Below are positions 7,387 to 16,351 of a stretch of DNA of 64,000 bases, one piece after another. This DNA is from Novosphingobium sp. GTDB lineage: Bacteria > Pseudomonadota > Alphaproteobacteria > Sphingomonadales > Sphingomonadaceae. The notes beneath the pieces were generated by a model. That model ran no database searches. It saw only the letters and a program-made list of their open reading frames with translations, and was not told the origin of the DNA. The translations under genes and the position numbers were made by a program. The stretch lies in the NCBI RefSeq assembly GCF_027531025.1, contig NZ_JAPZQX010000004.1, forward strand, positions 1 through 64,000, given 5' to 3'. Position 1 is the first letter of the stretch, and every line of letters starts with the position of its first letter.

Positions 7387-8760
7387 ATGAGCAAGTTCAA
7401 TAGCAGCATCTGCGCCCTTGCCCTGCTGACCGGCGCAGTCGTCAGTACCCCCGTGCTGGCCCAGACCAGCGAGGAATCGCTTCACGCCGGGGCGCTGGAA
7501 GTGCCGGTCAACAAGAGCCGGGTGGTTTCGGCCGAGCGGCCGATCGGCAAGGCCCTGATCGGCAATTCCGATGTGGCCGATGTCCTGCCGATCTCGGAAC
7601 GCTCGGTCTATCTCCTGGGCAAGAGCTTCGGCACCACCAGCCTGACGCTTTACGATCGCAACAACCGCGTGATCGCGGTGATGGACGTCGCGGTCGGTCC
7701 GGACGTTGAATCGCTGCGCGGCCAGATCGCCACGCTGGTGCCCGGCCAGAAGATCGACGCCCACCTGTCCAACGGATCGGTGGTGCTGACCGGCCTGGTC
7801 AACGATGCCGGGGCGGCTGATCGCGTGGCCCAGCTGGCCAAGAGCTATGCCGGGGACAAGGTGATCAACCTGGTCTCGATGGGCGGCAGCCAGCAGGTGA
7901 TGCTGGAAGTGCGTTTTGCCGAAGTGGACCGGCAACTGGGCGAGAAGGTCGGCTTCGGCCTGGCCGGATTGTCGCGCGGCGGCAGCTTCAGCTTCAATAC
8001 TGGCGTTGCCGCCGGTGGCGTGGCGGCGGACAACTTCGCCACCGTCACCAAGTCGTTCAGCATCGGCGATACCGATATCGACGCGACGCTCGACCTGCTG
8101 GAGCGCAAGGGCCTGTCCAAGACCCTGGCCGAACCGACGCTGGTCGCGCTGTCGGGCGAGAAGGCCTCGTTCCTGGCGGGCGGGGAGTTCCCGATCCCGG
8201 TCGACAACAGCAACCGCGCCAGCGGCGATGTGACGATCGAATACAAGTCGTTCGGGGTCAGCCTGGGCTTCACGCCCACTGTCCTTGCCGACAAGGTGAT
8301 CAGCCTGCTGGTCGAACCCGAAGTCAGCTCGCTCGACCCTAGCGCTTCGGTTTCGGTCAACGGGATCGTGGTGCCTGGCCTGCAGACCCGGCGGGCCAGC
8401 ACCACGGTCGAACTGCGCGACGGCGAAAGCTTCGCGATCGCCGGGCTGCTGCGCAAGGACTTCCAGACCACCGTCCGTCAGGTCCCGCTGTTGGGCTCGA
8501 TCCCGATCCTGGGCGCGCTGTTCCGCTCTTCCGGGTTCCAGAAGGGCGAGACCGAGCTGCTGATCGTCGTCACGCCCCGGCTCGTTTCCCCGATCCGGCC
8601 CGAGCAGGTCCGCCTGCCGACTGACCGGATCGAGGATCCCCGGCCCGAAGACGTCGTGATTGATGGCGAAGGCTATCGACCCAAGGCGCTCGCACCCCAG
8701 CCGGGTGCCGCGCCCGCCAATCCGGCCCCGCAAGCGAAGGAGAAGGGTTATGAATTCTGA
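7387..8760 (+). CDS. cpaC: Type II/IV secretin, outer-membrane channel CpaC/RcpA
   Basis: Outer-membrane secretin through which the Flp fibre leaves the cell. The 457-residue protein has a signal peptide (residues 1-25, ending PVLAQ), an N-terminal pilus-type secretin domain with a BON-like section, and the C-terminal secretin domain with the typical GEFPIPV, the region around LRKDF and VPLLGSIPILGALF, and LLIVVTPRLV near the end. The ATG at 7387 follows the cpaB stop directly, a frequent coupling arrangement. Its last 11 bases overlap the next gene. Length and motif order are normal for CpaC. Confidence 0.95.
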   Translation: MSKFNSSICALALLTGAVVSTPVLAQTSEESLHAGALEVPVNKSRVVSAERPIGKALIGNSDVADVLPISERSVYLLGKSFGTTSLTLYDRNNRVIAVMDVAVGPDVESLRGQIATLVPGQKIDAHLSNGSVVLTGLVNDAGAADRVAQLAKSYAGDKVINLVSMGGSQQVMLEVRFAEVDRQLGEKVGFGLAGLSRGGSFSFNTGVAAGGVAADNFATVTKSFSIGDTDIDATLDLLERKGLSKTLAEPTLVALSGEKASFLAGGEFPIPVDNSNRASGDVTIEYKSFGVSLGFTPTVLADKVISLLVEPEVSSLDPSASVSVNGIVVPGLQTRRASTTVELRDGESFAIAGLLRKDFQTTVRQVPLLGSIPILGALFRSSGFQKGETELLIVVTPRLVSPIRPEQVRLPTDRIEDPRPEDVVIDGEGYRPKALAPQPGAAPANPAPQAKEKGYEF

Positions 8761-9061
8761 TCGCGGCAAATTGCTTGCGCTGGTGCTCTTGGCGACCCCC
8801 CCGCTGGCGGCCTGTGTCCATGATGATGCAGGCACCGGCACACCTGCGTCCAGCTTTGGTGAGGCCAACCGCCAAACCATGCTGGCGCAGGTGATCGAAC
8901 CCGACCCCCAGTACGAGGAGGCCACCCCTCCGGCCAGCGCCGCCAAGGCGGGCCAGGCGGTGGAGCGCTATCGCAAGGACACGGTCAAGAAGCCGGACCG
9001 CGTGCGCAGCACCTCGGTCACTTCGGGCTCGTCCTCGTCCGGCAGCGGCACCACGCCCTGA
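8750..9061 (+). CDS. Small Tad-locus lipoprotein in the CpaD position
   Basis: A 103-residue lipoprotein: a signal peptide with lipobox LAAC at about residues 21-24, then a hydrophilic stretch containing a Tyr-Arg-Lys region (AVERYRKDTVKKP) and a Ser/Gly-rich C-terminus. It occupies the slot where CpaD normally follows the secretin but is about half the size of classical CpaD (about 220 residues). It may be a reduced pilotin-like protein particular to this lineage. The ATG at 8750 is inside the end of cpaC, an overlap of 11 bases that suggests coupled translation. I infer a role at the secretin from position only. Confidence 0.75.
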   Translation: MNSDRGKLLALVLLATPPLAACVHDDAGTGTPASSFGEANRQTMLAQVIEPDPQYEEATPPASAAKAGQAVERYRKDTVKKPDRVRSTSVTSGSSSSGSGTTP

Positions 9062-9077
9062 ACGCTGGAGGCACAAC

Positions 9078-10640
9078 GTGACACCCGGCACCAGGGCACC
9101 CGGCATCAGGCACTTGGCAAGTGACCGGGGCGGCAACGTCTCCCCGCTCTATGCCCTGGTGCTGATGGTGCTGATTGCCCTGGCCGGGATCGGTTTCGAC
9201 TATGGTCGGCTGATGGCCATGCAGAGCGAACTGCAGAACGCGGCGGACCAGGCCGCGCTGGCTGCCGCGACCCAGCTGGACGGGCACGACGATGCCATGA
9301 TCCGGGCCCGCACAGCCGCCACTGCCGCCTTTGCCACGGCGGGCAGCGAATTCGCCAATATCACCCAGGTCGCCAACGACGAGGCCGGCCGCACGGTCAG
9401 CGGGCTGACCTTCACCTTCTACGAAAGCTATGCCGACGATGCGCCCGGCCCGCAGGTGACCAGCGATGGCGACGGCGCGCGGGCGCGGGTGGTCGAGGTT
9501 GGCGTCAATGGCCGCAAGGTGTTCTACGCACTGACCCCGGTGATCGGCGCGTTCAATTCGGGCGGAGTGACGGCCAAGGCCATGGCCATGCTCAAGAAGG
9601 CCGCCTGCAACGTGCCCTCGATCATGGTCTGCGTCGACCGGTCCGATTTTCCGCTGCCCGCCGATGCCGGCAAGGGCCTGCGGATGCGCTGGAAGAGCAG
9701 CAAGGACGTCACCCCGCTGGCACCCGGCAACTGGGGCTTCCTCGACATCTCGGGGATCAGGGACACACAGTACGAGCTGGGCGAGAATACCGCGCCGAGC
9801 TGCATCAACCTGGAAAACCTGACTACCGAACCCGGTTTCCGCAACACCGAGCCCGAAGCGCTCAACACCCGCTTCGACATGCCGACCAGCAAGCTGCAAT
9901 GCCAGGGCAACGGGGATTTCTGCCCCTCGGAGAATACCCGCAAGAACTATGCGATCGCTTTCCCGGCCACTGTCATCAGCCCCAAGCCGACACTGACCTT
10001 GGCCGATGTGCGCGCCGCGCTGAGCTGCCCGGCAAGCGTCCCGTCCGGCAAGAGCACCTGGGTGCCCTTTTCGAACATCGGGGTGATCGATCGCACGGCC
10101 AGCGATTCCTTCACCATGGATTCCTGCTTCTATTCGGGCACCTGTTCCTACCTCGGTGACGGTACCTGGGACATCAACCGCTACCTTGCCGGGCATCATC
10201 CGGGCGTTTCCGCCAGCACCTTCCCCAAGGGCACCCGCTACGAGATCTACCAGTGGGAGATTGCCAACAAGGCGGCGCGGCTCGGCCGCGAGCTGGTCGG
10301 CTTCAGCCCTGATAACAGGCCGCAGAAGAGCGGCGCGAACTATCGCCACTCGATCACCTATCACTGCAGCTACCCGCAGCCGCAGTTCTCCCAGCCGTGG
10401 ATGCCGTCGGATACCCAGAAGGACCGCCGCGTGCTGACCGTTGGCGCGGCCCGCTGCGAGGGGATCAGCGGGCGCAAGGAAGTCGAGCTGCTGGGCTGGA
10501 TGGATGTGTTCCTGATCGATCCGTCCGAGCCGGCCGAACCTGGCACGATCCGCGCCGAGGTGATCGGTCCGGCGCTGCGCCCCGACAACCTCAGCGGCTT
10601 CCAGTACTATGGCCGCGACCGCGCGGTGCTGATCCGGTGA
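9078..10640 (+). CDS. TadG-type pilus assembly protein with TadE/TadG N-terminus
   Basis: Large pseudopilin-like protein of the Tad machinery. The N-terminus has the Tad_N signature (DRGGNVSPLYALVL, then a hydrophobic helix about residues 21-40 and DYGRLMAMQSELQNAADQAALAAA) followed by a roughly 450-residue periplasmic region containing several Cys residues (likely disulfides) and no obvious von Willebrand A motif. The GTG start at 9078 is preceded by GGAGG. Its stop overlaps the next start in a GTGA. Typical TadG proteins are of similar or somewhat shorter length. Confidence 0.88.
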   Translation: MTPGTRAPGIRHLASDRGGNVSPLYALVLMVLIALAGIGFDYGRLMAMQSELQNAADQAALAAATQLDGHDDAMIRARTAATAAFATAGSEFANITQVANDEAGRTVSGLTFTFYESYADDAPGPQVTSDGDGARARVVEVGVNGRKVFYALTPVIGAFNSGGVTAKAMAMLKKAACNVPSIMVCVDRSDFPLPADAGKGLRMRWKSSKDVTPLAPGNWGFLDISGIRDTQYELGENTAPSCINLENLTTEPGFRNTEPEALNTRFDMPTSKLQCQGNGDFCPSENTRKNYAIAFPATVISPKPTLTLADVRAALSCPASVPSGKSTWVPFSNIGVIDRTASDSFTMDSCFYSGTCSYLGDGTWDINRYLAGHHPGVSASTFPKGTRYEIYQWEIANKAARLGRELVGFSPDNRPQKSGANYRHSITYHCSYPQPQFSQPWMPSDTQKDRRVLTVGAARCEGISGRKEVELLGWMDVFLIDPSEPAEPGTIRAEVIGPALRPDNLSGFQYYGRDRAVLIR

Positions 10641-11140
10641 CCGGGCTGCGCGCCCTGACCGATCGGGCTGGCGCAGCCGCCGCCGAACTGGCGCTGATGC
10701 TGCCGCTGATGCTCGTCCTGCTGTTCACCGGGTTCGAGGGCGGCCACTTCATCTGGACCCAGCACAAGCTGACCGAGGCGGTGCGCGATGGCGCGCGCTT
10801 TGCCGGGCGGCTGGAAGTGACCCAGGTCTGCCGCGACGGCGCGCTGGTGATCTCCCCCGAACGGATTGCCGAGATCAAGCTGCTGACCCGCACCGGCCAG
10901 CTCGACGATACTGCGCGCCATCCGCTGATCCCCGGCTGGAGCGATAACGAGGTCTATGTCTCGATCACCTGCGGCGGGTTCGTCGATACCGGGATCTATA
11001 CAGAGCTGGGCGAGGCCGGGCCGGTGGCGGTCGTGGCCGCCCGGGGCGTGCCCTATCCCTCGCTGTTCGGTCGTCTCGGACTGTTCGATCCGGGCTTCCA
11101 CATGAACGCGCGGGCCAGCGCGCCGGTGATCGGGCTATGA
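10637..11140 (+). CDS. TadE-like minor pseudopilin (first copy)
   Basis: The 167-residue product starts with a short basic leader and the TadE motif around AAAAELALMLPLMLVLLFTG (residues about 12-32), where the Glu and the hydrophobic helix mimic a type IV prepilin, then a periplasmic domain. TadE proteins are pseudopilins processed by the prepilin peptidase and needed for fibre export. The GTG at 10637 overlaps the stop of the previous gene (GTGA), which decides the start against longer frames. Its stop overlaps the next gene by four bases. Confidence 0.88.
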   Translation: MTGLRALTDRAGAAAAELALMLPLMLVLLFTGFEGGHFIWTQHKLTEAVRDGARFAGRLEVTQVCRDGALVISPERIAEIKLLTRTGQLDDTARHPLIPGWSDNEVYVSITCGGFVDTGIYTELGEAGPVAVVAARGVPYPSLFGRLGLFDPGFHMNARASAPVIGL

Positions 11141-11781
11141 CCCGGCTGCGCGCCTTTGGCCGGGCCAGCAGCGGGGCCAGCGCGGCCGAGTTCGCGCTGG
11201 TGCTGCCGCTGGCCCTGCTGCTGCTGTTCGGGGTGCTTGATGCCGGGCGCTATGTCTGGACGCTCAACCAGCTTGAAAAGGCCGCGCAGATGGGTGCGCG
11301 CTATGCGGTGTCGACCGCGCTCGTGCCGACCGGCCTCAACAGTTACGAAACAGTCGGCCTGAGCTGTCCCGGCGGCACGCTCAAGCCCGGCGACCGGATC
11401 TGCCGCGAGGCGCTGGGGGCGATCCGTTGCACCGGTTCGGGCGGCAGCGCCAGCTGCACCTGCGAGCGCACGCCCTGCCCGGACCTGGGCACTGCCGATG
11501 GCGCCGCCTTTGCCCGGATCGTTGACCGGATGCGCGCGATCACGCCGCTGCTGCGGGCCGACAACGTGACGATCACCTACAGCGGATCGGGCATCGGTTA
11601 CGCCGGCGATCCGGGGCTCGACGACAATGGCGATCCGCTGAGCGACATTGCCCCGCTGGTCACGGTCGAGGTCGGGGGCATCGGCCTGCGCACCATGACG
11701 CTGTTCGGCGGTTCAATCACCCTGCCACCCGTCCGTTCCACCCTCACGCTCGAGGATGGCGACGGCGCGAAAGCCTATTGA
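11137..11781 (+). CDS. TadE-like minor pseudopilin (second copy, TadF position)
   Basis: A second pseudopilin of 214 residues with GASAAEFALVLPLALLLLFG (about 13-32), again a prepilin-like Glu before a hydrophobic helix. The periplasmic part carries a Cys-rich cluster (CTGSGGSASCTCERTPC) that probably forms disulfides. It probably forms a complex with the first TadE-like protein, as TadE and TadF do in other bacteria. The ATGA overlap with the preceding gene indicates coupling. Confidence 0.88.
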   Translation: MTRLRAFGRASSGASAAEFALVLPLALLLLFGVLDAGRYVWTLNQLEKAAQMGARYAVSTALVPTGLNSYETVGLSCPGGTLKPGDRICREALGAIRCTGSGGSASCTCERTPCPDLGTADGAAFARIVDRMRAITPLLRADNVTITYSGSGIGYAGDPGLDDNGDPLSDIAPLVTVEVGGIGLRTMTLFGGSITLPPVRSTLTLEDGDGAKAY

Positions 11782-11790
11782 GAAGGATCC

Positions 11791-12984
11791 ATGGCCTCCA
11801 TCAAGCCCCATGCCCAGCCAGACGCAGGCCCGCCCCAGCCGCACTTCGGTCGCGGCGGGCCGGTCGTGGTCGTGGCCAACCCCCAGGCGATTGCTGCATT
11901 GCAAGCTGCGCCGGACCGGGCCTCGCTGGGGGCGCTGTCGTGCCACGCCATCGGCGCGGCCGATCCGGTTCCGGATGAGTGGCTGACTGGAGCAGGGGTG
12001 CTGGTGATCGAAGCGGCGGTGGACCAGCCGGCCTCGCTGGACCGGATCGCGCTGATCCACCGCCAGCATCCCGAACTGCCCGTGATCGCGGCGCTGGCGG
12101 CGGCCTCTGTGGCCCTGTCGCGCGGCCTCCTGCGCCAGGGCGTGACCGATATCGCCACTCTGCCGATCGATTGCGACGAACTGGCCGCGCAGCTGCGCGA
12201 TCTCAGCGATGGCCAGTTCGAGGGTCGGTCGGGCCGGTCTGGGCAGCTGATCGTGGTGGCGGGCAGCACCGGTGGCTGCGGCGCGACCACGATCCTGACG
12301 CACCTCGCGGCCAGCCTGGCCGCCACGCGCGACCATCACCCCAAGGTCTGCGTGATCGATCTCGATCTTCAGGCCGGCGAAGTGGTTTACTATGTCGGCC
12401 AGCAGCCGCGGGTCACGATCACGCCGCTGCTCGATGCGGGCGACCGGCTCGATGCCGAACTGGTCCGCAGCGCCCTGACCGACAGCCAGCACGGCTTCTC
12501 GGTGATTGCCGCGCCCGAAACGATCACTTCGCTCGACGATGTCGACCAGGACCGGCTGCTCGAAATGGTCGGCCTGGTCCGTTCGATGTTCGACGTGGTG
12601 CTGGCCGATGTGCCGACCGACTGGTCGAACTGGTCGCTGTCGCTGGCCCTGGCGGCCGACCGGGTGGTGCTGGTGACCGAACTGTCGGTGGCCGGTCTGC
12701 GCCAGGCTCGCCGCCGGCTCGACCTGCTCGCCTCGGTCGGGCTGAGCCCGGACCGGGTCAGCGTGATCGGCAACCGGGTCGAGCGCGGCCTGTTCAAGCC
12801 GATTGGCGTCAAGGAAGCGGCCCAGGTGCTGGGCCATCCGATCGCCGTCGCCGTTCCCGACGAGGAGGGCGAGGTGGTCGCTGCGCAGAACGAGGGCCGG
12901 TTGCTGACCGACCTGCATCGCCACGGCCGCTTTGCCTCGGCCGTGCAGGCGCTGGCCGAAACACTGAATCTGGAAGGCAGGTAG
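11791..12984 (+). CDS. cpaE: CpaE/TadZ-type MinD-like localisation protein lacking the Walker lysines
   Basis: Member of the ParA/MinD superfamily that places the Tad machinery in the cell. The 397 residues have an atypical receiver-like N-terminal half (about 1-140) and a MinD-like C-terminal half. The P-loop equivalent reads GSTGGCGATT (about 153-162): both Lys residues of the deviant Walker A (KGGxGK) are replaced. The later CVIDLDLQAGE segment (Walker A') and a VVLADVP segment are kept. Loss of the second Lys is usual in TadZ/CpaE; loss of the first as well suggests a scaffold with weak or no ATP hydrolysis. An AGAAGGA ribosome site precedes the ATG. Confidence 0.92.
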   Translation: MASIKPHAQPDAGPPQPHFGRGGPVVVVANPQAIAALQAAPDRASLGALSCHAIGAADPVPDEWLTGAGVLVIEAAVDQPASLDRIALIHRQHPELPVIAALAAASVALSRGLLRQGVTDIATLPIDCDELAAQLRDLSDGQFEGRSGRSGQLIVVAGSTGGCGATTILTHLAASLAATRDHHPKVCVIDLDLQAGEVVYYVGQQPRVTITPLLDAGDRLDAELVRSALTDSQHGFSVIAAPETITSLDDVDQDRLLEMVGLVRSMFDVVLADVPTDWSNWSLSLALAADRVVLVTELSVAGLRQARRRLDLLASVGLSPDRVSVIGNRVERGLFKPIGVKEAAQVLGHPIAVAVPDEEGEVVAAQNEGRLLTDLHRHGRFASAVQALAETLNLEGR

Positions 12985-12990
12985 AGTGCG

Positions 12991-14367
12991 ATGAGCATCT
13001 GGAAAGTTAAGCAACCCGAAGGTTCGCCAGCAAAGCCGGCTCCCGCCGGTTCGACCACCGGCACGGACCCGGCCGAACCGGACCGCGTGAGCGAGGATCA
13101 CAAGCTGCGGCTGAAGGTGACCATCCACCGCGACCTGCTGGACAAGATCAACCTCGCCGCGCTCGACCAGCTCTCGCGCGAGCAGATCCATCACGAAGTG
13201 TCCGAGATCGTCGGCGAGCTGCTGAAATCGCAGAGCGAGCCACTCAATGCGCGCGAACGCGCCGCGCTGGTGGACGAGGTGATGGACGAACTGCTGGGCC
13301 TCGGCCCGCTCGAGCCGCTGCTGCAGGACGAGACCATCACCGACGTCCTGGTCAACGGCCCGGACAATGTGTTCGTCGAACGGCGCGGGTTGCTTGAACG
13401 GGTTTCGACCCGCTTCCAGGACGATCGCCACCTGCTGCGGATCATCCAGAAGATCGTCAGCGCGGTTGGCCGCCGGATCGATGAATCCTCGCCCTATGTC
13501 GATGCCCGCCTCGCCGATGGTTCGCGCGTCAACGCGATCATCCCCCCGCTGGCGATCGACGGGCCGATGCTGTCGATCCGCAAGTTCGCCAAGAAGTGGA
13601 TCAGCGTCGATCGCCTGATCGAGCTCGGCTCGCTGCCCGATCAGATGGCCGAAGTGCTGAAGGCCATCGTTGGCTCGCGGCGCAATGTGCTGATCTCGGG
13701 CGGGACCGGCTCGGGCAAGACCACCCTGCTCAACGCCATGTCCTCGTTCATCAACCACCGCGAACGCATCATCACGATCGAGGATTCGGCCGAACTGCAA
13801 CTGATGCAGGAACACGTGGTGCGGCTGGAAACGCGTCCGCCCAACATCGAGGGTCGGGGCGAAGTCAGCCAGCGCGACCTGGTCAAGAACGCGCTGCGCA
13901 TGCGGCCGGACCGGATCATCGTTGGCGAAGTGCGCTCCGGCGAGGCCTTCGACATGCTCCAGGCGATGAACACCGGCCACGATGGCTCGATGACCACGGT
14001 CCACGCCAATACCCCGCGCGATGCCCTCTCGCGCGTCGAGCAGATGATCGGGATGAGCGGGGTGGACATCTCGCCACGCGCGGCGCGCAACCAGATCGCC
14101 TCGGCCATGAACATCGTGATCCAGATCGAACGCCTGGTCGATGGCCATCGCCGCATCGTCAGCCTCTCGGAAATCACCGGGATGGAGGGTGAAACGATCA
14201 CCATGCAGGAAATCTTCCGCTTCCGCGCCACAGGCCGGGCCGAGGACGGACGGGTGCTGGGCCAGTTCGAGGCCACCGGAATCCGGCCCAAGTTCCTCGC
14301 CGAAACCGCCGCCTATGGCATCGCCCTGTCGCCGGACCTGTTCCGGCCCGACGTCAAGCTGGGATAG
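12991..14367 (+). CDS. cpaF: Tad pilus assembly/secretion ATPase CpaF/TadA
   Basis: Cytoplasmic hexameric ATPase of the type II/IV secretion superfamily that powers Flp assembly. The 458 residues show the CpaF N-terminal region, a Walker A at about 237-244 (GGTGSGKTT), an Asp box with [11 protein letters not shown], a Walker B region ([11 protein letters not shown]) and the His box ([12 protein letters not shown]). All expected catalytic motifs are intact. It starts six bases after cpaE and ends four bases before tadB. Confidence 0.97.
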   Translation: MSIWKVKQPEGSPAKPAPAGSTTGTDPAEPDRVSEDHKLRLKVTIHRDLLDKINLAALDQLSREQIHHEVSEIVGELLKSQSEPLNARERAALVDEVMDELLGLGPLEPLLQDETITDVLVNGPDNVFVERRGLLERVSTRFQDDRHLLRIIQKIVSAVGRRIDESSPYVDARLADGSRVNAIIPPLAIDGPMLSIRKFAKKWISVDRLIELGSLPDQMAEVLKAIVGSRRNVLISGGTGSGKTTLLNAMSSFINHRERIITIEDSAELQLMQEHVVRLETRPPNIEGRGEVSQRDLVKNALRMRPDRIIVGEVRSGEAFDMLQAMNTGHDGSMTTVHANTPRDALSRVEQMIGMSGVDISPRAARNQIASAMNIVIQIERLVDGHRRIVSLSEITGMEGETITMQEIFRFRATGRAEDGRVLGQFEATGIRPKFLAETAAYGIALSPDLFRPDVKLG

Positions 14368-14371
14368 GCCC

Positions 14372-15373
14372 ATGTCCAACGAGATCGTCCGCTTCGTTGT
14401 CCTGCTTGCGGTCTTCGCGGCCTTCTTCCTGTTCACGCAGGTGCTGCTGGGCACGGCCTGGCGGGCGCGGCAGAAACATGCCGCGATCAACACCCGCCTG
14501 CGCATGATCCGTGAAGGCGGCGATCGCGAGCAGATCCTGGCCCGGCTGCGCAAGAACGCCCCCACCGACCATTCGCACCTGCCGCCGCTGCTGGCCGGGA
14601 TGCACCGCAACCTGCAGCGCCAGTTCTTCGCCGCCGCCGTGCCGCTGGGCGTGGGATCGGCGCTGATGATCATGCTGGGGATCAGCTTCGCGGTATTCAT
14701 TGTCATGCTGCTGGCGGCGGGTGCGGCCGGGTTCGACTGGACCGCGGGCGTGATCATGCTACTGCTGGTCCTGGGACTGTGCGTGGGCCTGGCGCTGCCG
14801 CTGGTGGTCATCTCGATCCGCGCCCAGCACCAGCGCAAGCGGGTCGAGGAACAGTTCCCCCTGGCACTCGACATCTTCGTCCGGGCGCTGCGTTCGGGCC
14901 ATCCGGTCGCCTCCGCCATCGACCTGCTGACGCACGAGATGGAAGACCCGATGGGCACCGAATTCGGCGTGGTGGCAGACGAGGCGTCCTATGGGGCGGA
15001 TCTCAAGGACGCGCTCCAGGCCATGGCCGAGCGCTGGGACAACCCGGACATGCGGATGTTCGTCGTCTCGCTCTCGCTCCAGGCGGAAACCGGCGGCAAC
15101 CTGGCCGAGATCCTGGAAAACCTGGCCGAGGTGATCCGCGCCCGAGCCGCCATGTACATGAAGGTCCGCGCGCTCAGCTCCGAAGGGCGGCTGACCGGGT
15201 GGATGCTGACGATCCTGCCGATCGTGTCGCTGCTCGGCATGGTGACGGTGAACCCCGGCTTCTACATGGATGTCGCGCGTGATCCGATCTTCATCTGGGG
15301 CTTTACCGGCCTCATCCTCCTCTACTTCATCGGCGTCTACGCGATCCGCCGCATGGTCGACCTGAAAGTCTAG
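14372..15373 (+). CDS. tadB: Tad inner-membrane platform protein TadB
   Basis: Polytopic inner-membrane protein with a type II secretion F (T2SSF) domain. It forms the assembly platform together with TadC and sits above the CpaF ATPase. The 333 residues have an N-terminal membrane helix (about 6-26), two adjacent helices around residues 85-150, a cytoplasmic T2SSF domain (about 165-295, with ALDIFVRALRSGHPVASAI) and C-terminal helices. The ATG at 14372 follows the cpaF stop by four bases and fits the mature N-terminus. Confidence 0.95.
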   Translation: MSNEIVRFVVLLAVFAAFFLFTQVLLGTAWRARQKHAAINTRLRMIREGGDREQILARLRKNAPTDHSHLPPLLAGMHRNLQRQFFAAAVPLGVGSALMIMLGISFAVFIVMLLAAGAAGFDWTAGVIMLLLVLGLCVGLALPLVVISIRAQHQRKRVEEQFPLALDIFVRALRSGHPVASAIDLLTHEMEDPMGTEFGVVADEASYGADLKDALQAMAERWDNPDMRMFVVSLSLQAETGGNLAEILENLAEVIRARAAMYMKVRALSSEGRLTGWMLTILPIVSLLGMVTVNPGFYMDVARDPIFIWGFTGLILLYFIGVYAIRRMVDLKV

Positions 15374-15375
15374 TC

Positions 15376-16350
15376 ATGCTTGATCTTGTCGCCACCAGTT
15401 CGCTTGCCCGCTTCGGGGTGCTGTTCACGATCTTCATTGTCGCGGTCGGAACGGTCTACGCCCTGGCCATCTGGCTGGAACACCGCACGGCGCTGCGCCG
15501 CCAGCTGGGCCAGATCGCCGAGGAACCGGGCGCCGTGCTGCGCCCGGCCAGCCTGCGGGCCCAGGCCAGCGAAGGGGCCTGGACCAAACTTGCCGCCGCG
15601 CTCGAAGGGGCGGGGCTCGACCTGTCCGATAGCCGCAACGAACGGCTGACCGCGCGGCTGCGGGCGGCCGGCTATACCTCGCCCGCCGCGCCGCGGATCT
15701 TCACGCTCGCGCGACTGATCGGTGTCTTCGTGTTGCCGCTGGGCTATCTTGCGCTGGCCTTTTCCGGCGATGAACCGCCGACTTTCCTCAAGACCTATCT
15801 GATCGGGGCCGGGCTGGCGCTGCTGGGGCTCTACCTGCCCAACCTCTACGTCCAGGCCCGGGCCGATCGCCGCCGCGACGAGCTGCTGCGCGGCTTCCCC
15901 GATTGCCTCGACCTGCTGATCATCTGCATCGAATCCGGCCTCAGCATCGAGGCGGCGATCGATCGGGTCGGGCGCGAGATGGTGCTGTCGCACCCGCTGA
16001 TCGCCGAGATGCTCTCGGTCGCGACCCTGCACCTTCGGGCCGGGGCATCGCGCGAGGATGCCTTCCGCAAGATGGCCGAGGTGGCCTCGGTCGACGAGAT
16101 CCGGTCGTTCACCACGCTGATCATCCAGTCGGACAAGCTGGGTACCAGCATTGCCACGACGCTGCGGGTCTATGCCTCGGAAATGCGCGAGCGGCGCAAG
16201 CTGCGGGCCGAGGAGCGGGCGCACCGCCTGCCGGTGCTGATCTCGATCCCGCTGGTGGTCTGCATGCTGCCGGTGATGATCGGTGTGCTGATGCTGCCGG
16301 CCGTGGTGCGGCTGGTGAAGAGTGTGTTCCCGATGATGATGGGAGGTTGA
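15376..16350 (+). CDS. tadC: Tad inner-membrane platform protein TadC
   Basis: Second T2SSF-domain platform protein, 324 residues. It has an N-terminal helix (about 11-33), a pair of central helices (about 112-158), a T2SSF domain containing FPDCLDLLIICIESGLSIEAAI (about 175-196) and a C-terminal helix rich in Met. The ATG is two bases after the tadB stop. The usual tadB-tadC order and spacing support the assignment. Confidence 0.95.
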   Translation: MLDLVATSSLARFGVLFTIFIVAVGTVYALAIWLEHRTALRRQLGQIAEEPGAVLRPASLRAQASEGAWTKLAAALEGAGLDLSDSRNERLTARLRAAGYTSPAAPRIFTLARLIGVFVLPLGYLALAFSGDEPPTFLKTYLIGAGLALLGLYLPNLYVQARADRRRDELLRGFPDCLDLLIICIESGLSIEAAIDRVGREMVLSHPLIAEMLSVATLHLRAGASREDAFRKMAEVASVDEIRSFTTLIIQSDKLGTSIATTLRVYASEMRERRKLRAEERAHRLPVLISIPLVVCMLPVMIGVLMLPAVVRLVKSVFPMMMGG

Positions 16351-16351
16351 A

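Noticed and set aside
7171..8946. Long minus-strand frame opposite cpaB and cpaC
   Set aside because: Antisense shadow of the secretin gene with biased composition and no recognisable domain.
11713..14958. Very long minus-strand frame (over 1000 codons) opposite cpaE and cpaF
   Set aside because: GC-rich DNA leaves long antisense frames open; the product is Arg/Gln/His-rich with no domain, while the plus strand has intact, well-known genes.
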